Shown piece after piece: positions 39,047-52,120 of a DNA stretch of 60,000 bases (its first letter is position 1; every line of letters starts with the position of its first letter). Source of the DNA: Lineus longissimus (lineage: Eukaryota; Nemertea; Pilidiophora; Heteronemertea; Lineidae); the NCBI RefSeq assembly GCF_910592395.1, contig NC_088312.1:8744001-8804000 (forward strand). Direction: 5' to 3'. The notes under the pieces were generated by a model. That model was given only the letters and a program-made list of their open reading frames with translations. It did not search any database and was not told the DNA's origin. The position numbers and the translations under genes were made by a program.

Positions 39047-39567
39047 TTTAGCCGTCGAAAAGATTAACTAGTCAATCAAAAATCGATGAAATCAATCAAG
39101 TAGAAACCGAGGCAGTAATATCGTATTGTGTCACTTGTGGCCAATATTGATCTCTTTCGAGATTGTCTCTGAAACAAACTGGTTTGACGTGAAGGCAAAT
39201 GAAACGTGATAGACAGAAAAAAGACGAAGAACCGTACAAATCGATCGAAACAATAGATTAAATAGATATCAAGTGGTGGTAACCTACCATCTTTTTGACA
39301 AAACCGAAATATTAGGGACTTTAGAGAGCGGGGAAATTCAACTAATCTAAATAATCTCACTTAGTCTAATGTATAACAGAAACCGACGAGCTCATTCTGA
39401 CAGTCGTAGACAGTTTAAAACAAAAATAATTACTGTTGCTGATAAGTGAATTACGACAGAGATATATCCTGGCTTCCGTCTCTGTCAGTTATTGGATGGC
39501 ACCGAGTTGCTGTTGGCCGGTACATAGTCGATGACAGGTTTGACGGCTTAAGTCCATCAACTAAACT

Positions 39568-41344
39568 ATGATGGACAAATTGCCGAACGCCATGAAGACA
39601 ACTCTTGTTGTCACATCGTTCGAAATAAAGCATGTTGCACGACTACTCTTCCTCCCGGACATCGGGACGCAGACGGCCAAGTCCCGGCTCCTCTGTTCTT
39701 TCCTCTGCTCAGAAGAGACAAGGTGTGTGTCGTTCAGCCTTCTCATTGGAGCCAGGACATGTCAATTGAGCACTTACTTCAAGTATAGTAGGTGTGAGAT
39801 TGCTGGAAAATGGACGAAAATATTTCAGAATCGCCAAGGTAAGGTGAGAGGATGTTTTCTTTCGCACGTTTGCACTTGTTCCACCAGCTCTTCGTCTGCC
39901 AATCGCAAGACTACCAGACCTCGTTCATTTAGTTGTGCTCAGATTCAGCAAGACTTGACATTTTGTTATATATTTTTTACAACACCTTATGTGATAATGT
40001 CGTAGAGTATGCTCAAAGTTCTTTCCAGCGCCTGCGACAGCTTTTCCAAGAAAAATGTCAAAATCTTCAGGGAAATCTCTTTGGCTGTATAGATCGATTT
40101 CTGAAAAGTGCGGCCCTTACCGACAAGGCCGTGAGAGAATTCAGGCACGGGTTATAATCCTATACTGTCGCTCGTGTTCTTCACGCCAAAAGATGTTTTT
40201 CTACGCAAGACCATGATGTGATGCCCCCAGATTCTTTCTGTTCGTACATGTACCAATTTAGTCCGCTGATTTTAACATTATCGTATATAGACAGGGCCCG
40301 GTATATTACCAATTCTGTACATTGTATGCTGTTTAGGTAGCAGCGGCAGATACTGGGTACAAGTTATTCGGTCGCCTTTATCCCAGTTCAAAAATCACTT
40401 GCCGGGACCTGTTCCGATTAAAGCATCATAAGGCATCAGACATGGTCTATAATCCTGTCGCGCGAAGATTGTACTTTCAAAAATCAACTATGAATTATTA
40501 TAAACTTTCAAAAAACAAAACTTTTTTTAACCTTTTAATGTCAGCTACCTTTCAAACATATCATAAATCTATTGGAGAGTATAAAGGTGGACTGCTCAAA
40601 AAAGGTATGCAATACAGAGTTGAAATTCTGACCCTTATGGGGAACAAGACGGGGGAGGTTTTAATACCAAAGGATGACATTTGTTCTGAAGCAAAAGGAA
40701 GACGGAATTTCGGCATTAAAATTTACAATAGAAAAGCTACTATCTTCTGCCCATTCACTTCAAGGTGGGGCACAATGGCGGTAATACTGTACGATGTGGT
40801 CATAAAAACTGAGAAAAATCTCGAGAACGTGCACCTCGTTAAAGGTCTTATCGTTAAGCAAGCAAACTCTGGTGACTCCAAAGGAATCCATCTCCATTGG
40901 ACAGCAGATGGAGACCTGGTCATAGTGTTGTTAAAAAGATATATAATAGATGTTTCGATTCATCGGAAATTCGACAATTATGCCAGAAAGCGTCATGAGG
41001 TGTTCTACGAGGCTGGCATTAACTATAGACATACTGACCTGATCTACGATGAAACAAATAAACGTTATCTGCTGCTGTTTAATATTGGTATGCGTATAAT
41101 GTACCTTCGGGTTGGCTACTGCCCGAGAGGTGGAATGAGATCTAAAGACATAGAGGTTGCCACAGGGTCATTAATGCGTTTTTGGAACACTTCCTTGACT
41201 TATATCGACCGAGATGGCTATCTTGTGAGGCTGGTAAAAAGAGTTCTCGACGCGTCACACGAAATTGAAAATATAGAGGTTTATAAACCCATCAAAGAGA
41301 GGGTCGTGCGATATTCCCGTTCGAACTACTCCGGCACAGCCTGA
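39568..41344 (+). CDS. Gene U copy 6, C-terminally extended
   Basis: Exon 1 is 39568-39838 and exon 2 is 40350-41344; 421 residues. A 5-base deletion near 41293 removes the usual TAA after YKPI and the frame runs 15 residues further (ending SNYSGTA). Everything else (start, splice sites, phase) is kept. In exon 2 the usual LLRLKHH region reads LFRLKHH. Confidence 0.72.
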
Positions 41345-41420
41345 CATTAATTGCAAAATTTGAAAGACCGCTTAGGAAAAGTCCTATAGGAATATCAACA
41401 TTCAAGTTGAAAGAAAGGTT

Positions 41421-41486
41421 ATCATCCAAGGCCGCCCAGGAAAGTTCTAGGAATATCAATATTCACTCAGGACATTCTTGGACGAT
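41421..41486 (+). other. Hairpin-forming repeat after gene U, unit 6
   Basis: Outer arms kept as in unit 2; middle left arm GTTCT pairs with AGGAC by one G-U; inner GAATAT / ATATTC kept. Confidence 0.5.
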
Positions 41487-41707
41487 CTAGGGAAGAAGGC
41501 TCAACGCCATCACTCGACCGGGTCCGTAAAGACGATGGACAAAGTTTGTTTATTCACAATCGTTCTGAGTGATGATACGGACGGCTAAACTTTCGAAGTG
41601 TTCTTTGGTTTTAAAGCAGTTTTGTCTCAAAAAGTTTACAATAAAGAGTAAATGATGAATTTTGTGAAGAAGAAAAGGAACCTCAACAGAAATACTTTAC
41701 ACGTTCT

Positions 41708-42240
41708 GGAGGCATTGATCACGGTGATGCATTGGATACCGCGGACTCTGTAAAAGACAGCTCAATCTAATGAAAAATGGGAAAAGATTCTGGTAGGCAA
41801 TGTGGAAGCGGACGGTGTCCGCCCCTTCAACATACATGTACTTGACTCCTGTGGCGTTTTTTGGACTCATGTCTTCCATTTCAACCTGAAAACGAAAATC
41901 GAATGTTTGATAGTAGCACGCCTTATTCATTCTTGAAAACGTCTCTTATACCCTCTCGGGCAAGGCATCGCTATCTTAGTGTGCAGTGCCGACTTAGAAA
42001 AAACAATCTTCACTAAATTGGCGTCAACTTTTTCTTGACGTGTAGTCTATTCGACTAAACTGAAAAAGACAACGCCAGGATGACAGTGACACTAATATAA
42101 GTTATATTTCGAAATTCGAATGGAATCGAGTGTTCACCAACCTTAGTGACTAGAGCGTTCGTCACGGCATCAACATTCCCTTTTAGGATTGCTGGCTTGA
42201 GGTATCCGACCACGCAGCTCCATCTCTACCCGCTCTTACT
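41708..42240 (-). pseudogene. Relic of GMC exons 2-3 and last exon, unit 6
   Basis: Last-exon remnant from about 41708, exon 3 start at about 41820-41888 (in frame) and exon 2 at about 42141-42240. Confidence 0.7.
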
Positions 42241-42359
42241 TTGTTCTTTGATGATTGTACCGTTTTGCGATATGATTCAGAGGATTTAAGACACAGCAAT
42301 GGATAAATGATACGAAGAAATATATGGATGGATATGGGTGATGTTTAGACTGTGCTAAA

Positions 42360-42778
42360 CATCTTTACATTCGGCAGAAAATGGAATATCCGTATGGGCG
42401 CCATAAGGGAGTGTTCCCACCCCCGGCGTATCCGGATGAGCGCGGCACAGTCGCCGTCAATACAATTAGTCGGTTATCCATCACGAATATATAGTACAGA
42501 GATCTTGCGAGCCTGGTAAAAATAGTTCTCGGCATGAACAACGAAATTATATTAGAGTTATATATCATCGAAGGCCGCCCAGGAAAGTCCGAGGAATATC
42601 AGCATTCATTCAGGACAGTCTTGGACGATCTTGCATGAAGCCCTATGCAATCACTTATCCGTAAAGACGATGGACAAAAAGATAGCTGTGTGCTTTATTC
42701 ATTGTCGTTCTGGTATAGTATACACTATATAGATGAGATTCTTAGATATCAAAACTGTTCTTTGATTATAAAGCGATC
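42360..42778 (+). pseudogene. Decayed 3' end of gene U, unit 6
   Basis: Counterpart of 6738-7160. Confidence 0.6.
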
Positions 42779-42944
42779 GTCCAGATTATAAACGAAAGTC
42801 TGAGATAACGGACTGTGTGCTTTATCAATAAGGAATGTTAGGAAGTCTAAGAATGTACGCTCGCTCGCTCTATAAAGAACGAATACTGTACGGCAAAGTA
42901 CACGAAGAAACTTTGCAGAAGCGCTATGTGTACATGGAAGTTGT

Positions 42945-45096
42945 TTAAGAGAAGGATGCGCCTTTAATCAAATCTGCAGCTTTTTCTCCAATCATGACAC
43001 AGGTCGCATGAGTGTTCGCACAAACAGAGTCAGGCATGATGGAGGCATCAGCCACGCGAAGGCCTTCGATACCGTGGACTCTGAAAAAGACACATCGGTG
43101 AAATGAGACAATGTCTAGGAGTCTGACTTGCCTAGGAACCTCTCTTTAATCAACGGCCAGTGATATCACATTTTGCTCATCTCGATCCTTCCTTAATTTA
43201 TACAACTTCACCAATATTTTATGAATGGACCGGCCTTGCCACCGCCACGACAAAGCCTGTTAAAATGAGAGAAACGCAGCACTACGTTTAATGCACAAAT
43301 ACAGCAGTTAACTGTTACATGGCGCACCTCAATTCCGAGTCCACAACAGTGGTCGGATCATCTTCTGGTCCCATCTTACAAGTTCCTGTCACGTGACAGA
43401 GATGGAAGGTGATGTTACGAATGTATTTCTCCCAGTATTCTGTACTGCCCCACTCAAGGTTCGAACACACTGCAGGTTTTGATTTAAGAATGCTCAAACC
43501 AAATTCGGCCAGGGCCTCGGTTTCTGCCAGCTCGGTTATCTCCTGCAGGCCTGAAAAAAAGGTACAATTGTTGAAGTCTCCACTGAGCACATAACTTAGT
43601 AAATAAATGGTAAGTTGTCCAATTCAAGGTTGGTCAACTGCTGGTGAACAAACTCCTTGGTCTGTTGACAAACTTTGAAGTCAAAATTTGTCAGTTTATG
43701 AACTTAGAATTTGGCCAGATGACTGAGCTAATTTGGTAGGTTGAGCTTGATTGACCCACTTGGTCATTTCTACCAGGACTCGACAAACCTGATTAGACAC
43801 CATCAACCAACTTCCTTGCGAGATTTACATGGGGCGGCAACATATTTTTTTAGCTTACCTTTGACCAGCACATCCACATCCCGGTCCTCCTCCAACCACT
43901 TCGGATCAATAAGTGGGTCTGAACTCCGCAAACGAACGGTGCCTCTACTTTTGGGCTTGAGTAGGCAGCTGAGAAGAGACACGCCATGCCTACCCGCCCT
44001 GTCGGCAAAATAATCTGTTAACGTCTGCAAAAGAAAACATGCGCATTTGTGATTTTGTCCAAGTTAATCTGGCTTGCATTGACGGTAGTGCACCTACGCC
44101 ATTCAATAATTTCTGACTAGATCCAAAGGACAATTACATCACTTGTCTCTCATTTTTAATCATAGATTGTTCTACATAACTAATATCAATAATGACAGAC
44201 GGTGCATAAACATTACACGGTAAAAATTTGACTCTGGGATTCATGCAGACTTCTCACACATCGGGAGACTGATTTATTGGCCAATTATCAAAGGATGAAA
44301 CAAGAATGGAAAAAGGCAGAGCATGTTCGCTGAAGTTTATTTCGTTGGAATGACACTTACTCCGCTTGAAATGTTCATGCTCTTCTCCATGACCTCTCCG
44401 AAATCGTGGTCGTTTCCCATTAGGGAGTCGAGCAACACAAACTGCAAGTCGGGATTCACTGTCTCTCGACCCTTATACATATTGCCCGTTCCTCCTTTGA
44501 TGAATCCCATGCCCTGGACTCCAGTCGAGGCGTAGCGCCCTGTAAGACACACAAGAAAAGACACCTAGCTAATATATCCAAGCATTGTTCCTTTGAGGGT
44601 GTTTCCCATGAATTTGTTACGGACCAGACACTGCAAATTGGGATTTCCATTCTCCCTTCCCGTAAAGGTACTGCCTAATCTCCCTTCGACAACGCCCATG
44701 CAAAGATTCCAGTTAAGGCTTGGTGCCAAGTGGGAAACAGAAGACGCAATCCTTAGAATCTGTCAAAAATGTGCTGATATTATTGAATTTACACATATGT
44801 TCACGTAGAGGGAAATGTCTCGTTAAGAACCAGTGACAACCATCAGTATTTCGTGAGGCTCCCCATATCACCGTGGCAACTGCAAGGAAATCTACACTTG
44901 TGTGGAATATTTGTCTGAATACTTTCGGCAAAAAGCCCCTACCTCGCCTGGAAAATTTATAAGCCATCTTTTCCATTGTGGAATTAAGTTTGGCCACTGT
45001 AGAAGTAATGGGCTTGTCTAGGAGGAAATCTGTCCCGAAGATGCCGACATGGTCTACAAGGTTATCACCAGCAGGCAGGTCAGCCACAACAGGAAT
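42945..45096 (-). pseudogene. Partial GMC oxidoreductase copy (exons 4-8), unit 6, frames open
   Basis: The best preserved array copy besides unit 8. All five exons are open with GT-AG sites. Exon 6 has a 12-base in-frame deletion near 43914 (four residues of [12 protein letters not shown]). Exon 7 keeps [15 protein letters not shown], and exon 8 (42945-43080) keeps NTHAT and a normal stop. Exons 1-3 and the FAD-binding domain are not present upstream; the flank is the retrotransposon fragment and the next unit. It could only be expressed as a C-terminal fragment. Confidence 0.75.
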
Positions 45097-45100
45097 CTGA

Positions 45101-45267
45101 ATCATATCAGGATAGACAGTTGGATGGAGCCCAAGTCTCTTCAGGTGCTGGTGGAGTTTGCATTGCCCTGTACGGAGTCGGTAGATGGAGACTTGGCCTT
45201 TTCTGTCAAGTTGGTGGATGCTGTCTTTCCATGGCTGGTACCCATCAGTGTCGTCTCTCCATTGGTT
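45101..45267 (-). mobile_element. RNase H-tail-like retrotransposon fragment, unit 6
   Basis: Same fragment as at 9484-9650. Confidence 0.5.
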
Positions 45268-46146
45268 TTCTTATCTGTGATATCAGCACATTTGTGGGTT
45301 AATAGTACCAATTTTGATATCTGATTGGCCATAATTGACCATTATTGATCATATGTGAACGATGTCAAGACGACACCGTTGGTAGCGGGGGGGGGAGGGG
45401 ACCCGAAGGCCACAGCCCAATTCGTGCATGAGAGTTTTAGGCTGTCATCGAATGCTTTAAGGAAAGAAGTTTATTTCAAAACATATTGACACATGGTTCC
45501 CGCTTAATCTTTGAACGAGCAGGCTGAAATCTGTCTTTGTGATACAGCCCAAATAGAGCTGTAATGAACCTCATAGTTCGACTTATGGACGGCCTTTTTG
45601 AAACACCCTGCAATCAGCATTTAGCCGTCGAAAACATTAACCAGTCAATCAAAAATCGATGAAATCAATCAAGTAGAAACCGAGGCAGTAATATCGTATT
45701 GTGTCACTTGTGGCCAATATTGATCTCTTTCGAGATTGTCTCTGAAACAAACTGGCTTGACGTGAAGGCAAATGAAACGTGATATAAGACAGAAAAAATG
45801 ACGAAGAACCGTACTAATCGATCGAAACAATAGATTAAATAGATATCAAGTGATGGTAACCTACCATCTTTTTGACAACACTGAGATATTAGGGACTAAC
45901 TAGAGGACAGGGAAATTCAACTAATCTAACTAATCTCACTTAGTCTAATGTATAACAGAAACCGACGAGCTCATTCTGACAGTCGTAGACAGTTTAAAAC
46001 AAAAATAATTACTGTTGCTGATAAGTGAATTACGACAGATTTATATCCTGGCTTCCGTCTCTGTCGGTTGTCGGATGGCACCGAGTTGCTGTTGGCCGGT
46101 ACATAGTCGATTACAGGTTTGACGGCTTAAGTCCATCAACTAAACT

Positions 46147-47878
46147 ATGATGGACAAATTGCCGAACGCCATGAAGACAACTCTTGTTGTCACATCGTTC
46201 GAGATAAAGCATGTTGCACGACTGCTCTTCCTCCCGGACATCGGGACGCAGACGACCAAGTCCCGGCTCCTCTGTTCTTTCCTCTGCTCAGAAGAGACAA
46301 GGTGTGTGTCGTTCAGCCTTCTCATTGGAGCCAGGACATGTCAATTGAGCACTTACTTCAAGTATAGTAGGTGTGAGATTGCTGGAAAATGGACGAAAAT
46401 ATTTCAGAATCGCCAAGGTAAGGTGAGAGGATGTTTTCTTTCGCACGTTTGCACTTGTTCCACCAGCTCTTCGTCTGCCAATCGCAAGACTACCAGACCT
46501 CGTTCATTTAGTTGTGCTCAGATTCAGCAAGACTTGACATTTTGTAGCATATTTTTTACAACACCTTATGTGATAATGTCGTAGAGTATGCTCAAAGTTC
46601 TTTCCAGCGCCTGCGACAGCTTTTCCAAGAAAAATGTCAAAATCTTCAAGGAAATCTCTTTGGCTGTATAGATCGATTTCTGAAAAGTGCGGCCCTTACC
46701 GACAAGGCCGTGAGAGAATTCAGGCACTGGTTATAATCCTATACTGTCGCTTGTGTTCTTCACGCCAAAAGATGTTTTTCTACGCAAAACCATGATGTGA
46801 TGCCCCCAGATTCTTTCTGTTCGTACATGTACCAATTTAGTCCGCTGATTTTAACATTATCGTATATAGACAGGGCCCGGTGTATTACCAATTCTGTACA
46901 TTGTATGCTGTTTAGGTAGCAGCGGCAGATACTGGGTACAAGTTATTCGGTCGCCTTTATCCCAGTTCAAAAATCACTTGCCAGGACTTGTTGCGATTAA
47001 AGCATCATAAGGCATCAGACATGGTCTATAATCCTGTTGCGCGAAGATTGTACTTTCAAAAATCAACTATGAATTATTATAAACTTTCAAAAAACAAAAC
47101 TTCTTTTAACCTTTTAATGTCAGCTACCTTTCAAACATATTATAGATCTATTGGAGAGTATAAAGGTGGACTGCTCAAAAAAGGTAGGCAATCCAGAGTT
47201 GAAATTCTGACCCTTATGGGGAACAAGACGGGGGAGGTTTTAATACCAAAGGATGACATTTGTTCTGAAGCAAAAGGAAGACGGAATTTCGGCATTAAAA
47301 TTTACAATAGAAAAGCTACTATCTTCTGCCCATTCACTTCAAGGTGGGGCACAATGGCGGTAATACTGTATGATGTGGTCATAAAAACTGAGAAAAATCT
47401 CGAGAACGTGCACCTCGTTAAAGGTCTTATCGTTAAGCAAGCAAACTCTGGTGACTCCAAAGGAATCCATCTCCATTGGACAGCAGATGGAGACCTGGTC
47501 ATAGTGTTGTTAAAAAGATATAAAATTGATGTTTCGATTCATCGAAAATTCGACAATTATGTCAGAAAGCGTCGTATGGTGTTCTACGAGGCTGGCATTA
47601 ACTATAGACTTACTGACCTGATCTACGATGAAACGAATAAACGTTATCTGCTGCTGTTTATTATTGGTATGCGTATAATGTACCTTCGGGTTGGCTACTG
47701 CCCGAGAGGTGGAATGAGATCTGAAGACATAGAGGTGGCCGCAGGGTCATTAATGCGTTTTGGGAACTCTTCCTTTACTTATATCGACCGAGGTGGCTTT
47801 CTTGTGAGGCTGGTGAAAAGAATTCTCGACCCGACACACGAAATTGAAAATATAGAGGTTTATAAACCCATCATATAA
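46147..47878 (+). CDS. Gene U copy 7
   Basis: Exon 1 is 46147-46417 and exon 2 is 46929-47878; 406 residues, sites intact. Its 5' part and intron resemble units 3 and 6, but its C-terminus (GNSSF, ILDPTH) resembles units 1 and 4, so it is a mosaic. Private changes: KKGRQSR, YVRKRRMVF, RSEDIE and IDRGGFL. Confidence 0.74.
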
Positions 47879-48003
47879 AAGAGAGGGTCGTGCGATATTC
47901 CCGGTCGAACTACTCCGGCACAGCCTGACATTAATTTCAAAATTTCAAAGACCGCTGAGGAAAGTCCTATAGGAATATCAACATTCAAGTTGAAGGAAGG
48001 TTT

Positions 48004-48069
48004 ATCATCCAAGGCCGCCCAGGAAAGTCCTAGGAATATCAATATTCATTCAGGACAGTCTTGGACGAT
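48004..48069 (+). other. Hairpin-forming repeat after gene U, unit 7
   Basis: Outer, middle and inner pairs kept as in unit 2. Confidence 0.55.
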
Positions 48070-48289
48070 CTAGGGTAGAAGGCCCAAATCCATCACTCTA
48101 CCGGGTCCGTAGAGACGATGGACAAAGTTTGTTTATTCACAATCGTTCTGAGTGATGATACGGACGGCTGAACTTTCGAAGGGTTCTTTGTTAATAAAGC
48201 AGTTTTGTCTCAAAAAGTTCACAATAAAGAGTAAATGATGAATTTTGTGAAGAAGAAAAGGAACCTCAACAGAAATACTTTACATGTTC

Positions 48290-48810
48290 TGGAGGCATTG
48301 ATCACGGTGATGCATTGGATACCGCGGACTCTGTAAAAGACAGCTCAATCTAATGAAAAATGGGAACAGATTCTGGTAGGCAATGTGACCACCCTTCAAC
48401 ATACATGTACTTGACTCCTGTGGCTATTCGTTTTACTTATGTCTTCCATTTCAACCCGAAAATCGAAATGTTTGATGGTAGCTCCGCTCGCCTAATTCAG
48501 TCTTGAAAACGTCTCTTGTACCCTCTCGGGCAAGGCATCCCTATCTTAGTGTGCAGTGCCGACTTCGAAAATTCTTCACTAAATTCGCGTCAACTTTTTC
48601 TAGACTTGTAGTCTATTCGACTAAACTGAAAAAGACAACGCCAGGATGACAGTGACGCTAATATAAGTTATATTTCGAAATTCGAATGGAATCGAGTGTT
48701 CACCAACCTTAGTGACTAGAGTGTTCCTCACGGCATCAACATTCCCTTTTAGGACTGCTGGCTTGAGGTATCCGTCCACGCAGCTCCATCTCTACCCGCT
48801 CTTAATTTGT
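48290..48810 (-). pseudogene. Relic of GMC exons 2-3 and last exon, unit 7
   Basis: Last-exon remnant from about 48290, exon 3 start at about 48387-48460 and exon 2 at about 48700-48805; indels break the frame. Confidence 0.68.
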
Positions 48811-48922
48811 TCTTGGATGATTGTACCGTTTTGCAATATGATTCAGAGGATTTAAGACACAGCAATGGATAAAATCAAATGAAACGAAGAAATATATGGA
48901 TGGATATGGGTGATGTGCTAAA

Positions 48923-49341
48923 CATCTTTACATTCGGCAGAAAATGGAATATCCGTATGGGCGCCATAAGGAAGTGTTCCCACCCCCGGCGTATCTGGAT
49001 GAGCGCGGCACAGTCGCCGTTAATAAAATTAGTCGGTTATCCATCACGGATATATAGTACAGAGATCTTGTGAGCCTGGTAAAAATAGTTCTCGACATGA
49101 ACAACGAAATTATATTAGAGTTATATATCATCGAAGGCCGCCCAGGAAAGTCCGAGGAATATCTGCATTCATTCAGGACAGTCTTGGACGATCTTGAATG
49201 AGGCCCAATTCAATCACTTATCCGTAAAGACGATGGACAAAAAGAAAGCAGTGTGCTTTATTCATTGCCGTTCTGGTATAGTATACACTATATAGATGAG
49301 ACTCTTAGATATCAAAACTGTTCTTTGATTATAAAGCGATC
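48923..49341 (+). pseudogene. Decayed 3' end of gene U, unit 7
   Basis: Counterpart of 6738-7160, with a small deletion at its left side. Confidence 0.58.
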
Positions 49342-49452
49342 GTCCAGATTATAAACGAAAGTCTGAGATAACGGACTGTGTGCTTTATCAATAAAGAAAT
49401 GTGAGGAAGTCCAAGAATGTACGCTCGCTCTATAAAGAACGAATACCGTACG

Positions 49453-51831
49453 TCAAAGTACACGAAGAAACTTGGCAGAAGCGCTATGTGTACATGGAAG
49501 TTGTTTAAGAGAAGATGCGCCTTTAATCAAATCTGCAGCTTTTTCTCCAATCATGACACATGTCGCATGAGTGTTCGCACAAACAGAGTCAGGCATGATG
49601 GAGGCATCAGCCACGCGAAGGGCTTCCATACCGTGGACTCTGAAAAAGACACATCGGTGAAATGAGACAATGTCTAGGAGTCTGACTTGCCTAGGAACAT
49701 CTCTGTAATCAACGACCAGTGATATCACAGTTTGCTCATCTCGATCCTTCCTTAATTTATACGACTTCACCAATATTTCATGAATGGACCGGCCTTGCCA
49801 CCGCCACGACAAAGCCTGTTTAAAGTAAAGAAACGCAGCACTAAGTTTAATGCACAAATACAGCAGTTAATTGTTACATGGCGCACCTCAATTCCGAGTC
49901 CACAACAGTGGTCGGATCATCTTCTGGTCCCATCTTACAAGTTCCTACCACGTGACAGAGATGGAAGGTGATGTTACGAATGTATTTCTCCCAGTATTCT
50001 GTACTGCCCCACTCAAGGTTCGAACACACTGCAGGTTTTGATTTAAGAATGCTCAAACCAAATTCGGCCAGGGCCTCGGTGTCTGCCAACCCGGTTATCT
50101 TCTGCAGACCTGAAAAAAAGGTACAATGGTTGAAGCCTCCACTGAGCACATAACTTAGTAAATAAATGGTAAGTTGTCCACTTGAAGGTTGGTCAACTGC
50201 TGGTGACCAACTTGGTCTGTTGACAAACTTTGAAGTCAAAATTTGTCAGTTTATGAACTTAGAATTTGGCCAGATGACTGAGCTAATTGGTAGGTTGAGC
50301 TTGATTGACCCACTTGGTCATTTCTACCAAGACTCGACAAACCTGATTAGACACCATCGACCAACTTCCTTGCGAGATTTGCATGGGGCGGCAACATTTT
50401 TTTTTAAGCTTACCTTTGACCAGCACTTCCACATCCCGGTGTGGCGGGGATAGTAGTCCTAGGGCTGATAGTCCGTGTAACAATAGCCCGCATTGCTAAA
50501 TGTTTTGGTTAGGGTTAGCGGTACAATAGATCATGCTGCTTAATTGGTCAAATACAATGCTACCGGACTATGACTCCAGGGGGACTATATCCGCTGTCAC
50601 ACCGGTCCTCCTCCAACCACTTTGGATCAATAAGTGGTAAATAAAGTGGGTCTGAACTCCGCAATCGAACGGTGCCTCTACTTTTGGGCTTGAGTAGCCA
50701 GCTGAGAAGAGACACGCCATGCCTACCCGCCCTGTCGGCAAAATAATCTGTCAACGTCTGCAAGAGAAAAGATGCGCATTTGTGATTTTGTCCAAGTTAA
50801 TCAGCTAGGCTTGCATTGACGGTAGTGCACCTACGCCATTAAATAATTCCTGACTAGATCCAAAGGACAGTTACATCACTTGTCTCTCATTTTTAATCAT
50901 AGACTGTTCTACGTAACTATCAATATGATAGACGATGCATACACATTTTACGGTAGAAATTTGACTCTGGGATTCATGCAGACTTCTCACACATCGAGAT
51001 ACTGATTTCTTCGCCAATTATTAAAAGGTGAAACAAGGATGAAAAATGTTGGAGCACGTTCGTTAAAGTTTAATTCGTGGGAATGACACTTACTCCGCTT
51101 GAAATGTTCATGCTCTTCTCCATGACCTCTCCAAAATTGGGGTCGTTTCCCATTAGGGAGTCGAACAACACAAACTGCAAGTCGGGATTCCCTGTCTCTC
51201 GACCCTAAAACATATTGCCCGTTCCTCCTTTGTCGAATCCCATGCCCTGGATTCCAGTCGAGGCGTAGCACCCTGTAAGACACACAAGAAAAGACACCTA
51301 GCTAATATATCCAAGCATTGTTCCTTTGATGGTGTTTCCCATGAATTTATTACGAACCGGACACTGCAAATTGGGATTTCCCTTCTCCCTTCCCGTAAAG
51401 GTACTGCCTAATCTCTCTTCGACAACGCCCATGCAAAGATTCCAGTTAAGGCTTGGTGCCAAGTGGGAAACAGAAGACGCAATCCTTAGAATATCTGTCA
51501 AAAATGTGCTGATATTATTGAATTCACACATATGTTCACGTAGAGGGAAATGTCTCGTTAAGAACCAGTGACAACCATCAGTATTTCGTGAGGCTCCCCA
51601 TATCACCGTGGCAACTGCAAGGAAATCTACACTTGTGTGGAATATTTGTCTGAATACTTTCGGCAAAAAGCCCCAACCTCGCCTGAAAAGTTTATAAGCC
51701 ATCATTTCCATTGTGGAATTAAGTTTGGCCACTGTAGAAGTAATGGGCTTGTCTAGGAGGAAATCTGACACGAAGATGTCAACATGGTCTACAAGGTTAT
51801 CACCAACAGGCAGGTCAGCCACAACAGGAAT
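49453..51831 (-). pseudogene. Partial GMC oxidoreductase copy (exons 4-8), unit 7, MITE-disrupted
   Basis: Exon 4 (from 51831) keeps a GT donor. Exon 5 has a nonsense codon (TAG at 51205-51207, at YKG). Exon 6 is split by a 166-base insertion. Exon 8 (from 49639) lost one base near its end, so its normal stop is skipped and the frame runs to 49453; it also has G-to-A and V-to-A changes in the GLRVVDAS motif. Confidence 0.85.
50441..50606. mobile_element. MITE inserted in GMC exon 6 of unit 7
   Basis: A 166-base insertion between CCGGT and CCTCC, absent in the other units. The ends are an imperfect inverted repeat of about 40 bases: CCGGTGTGGCGGGGATAGTA at the left against CCGGTGTGACAGCGGATATA on the other strand at the right, continuing to GATAGTCCG / CATAGTCCG. 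CCGGT occurs on both sides and may be target duplication or part of the ends. No coding capacity. Confidence 0.8.
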
Positions 51832-51835
51832 CTGA

Positions 51836-52002
51836 ATCATAACATGATAGACAGTTGGATGGAGCCCAAGTCTCTTCAGGTGCTGGTGGAGTTTGCAGTG
51901 CCCTGTACGGAGTCGATAGATGGAGACTTGGCCTTTTCTGTCAAGTTGGTGGATGCTGTCTTTCAATGGCTGGTACCCATCAGTGTCGTCTCTCCATTGG
52001 TT
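51836..52002 (-). mobile_element. RNase H-tail-like retrotransposon fragment, unit 7
   Basis: Same fragment as at 9484-9650; here an ATG opens a 222-codon frame (51298-51966) that continues through GMC exon 4. Confidence 0.5.
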
Positions 52003-52120
52003 TTGTTATCTGTGATATCAGCACATTTGTGGGTTAATAGTACCAATTTTGATATCTGATTGGCCATAATTGACCATTATTGATCATATGTGAACGATGT
52101 CAAGACGAAACTGTTGGTAG

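Larger units (their letters stand above)
37276..39050 (-). mobile_element. 5'-truncated, internally deleted CR1/L2-like non-LTR retrotransposon
   Basis: An insertion absent from other units, in reverse orientation, with a (TA)n tail at 37273-37292 next to GAATAAAC. The flanks show a possible TTTA target duplication (37272-37275 and 39047-39050). The 5' part (to about 38640) encodes the end of an AP-like endonuclease with the SDHSSLH motif. The rest (38603-38640, then 37518-38603) encodes reverse transcriptase from FDASKAFDCVHF through GVKQGGVLSPVLF to the C-terminus. The upstream palm motifs between the two are deleted and the frame shifts. The catalytic YADD box is gone, replaced by a duplicated LAPSF stretch. 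A dead copy. Confidence 0.85.

Noticed and set aside
42945-45096. Unit 6 GMC exons as a functional gene
   Set aside because: Exons are open, but no exons 1-3 or FAD-binding part are linked to them; upstream is the retrotransposon fragment and the next unit.
50509-50521. GGTTAGGGTTAG as an interstitial telomere
   Set aside because: Only two units long and inside a short mobile element.
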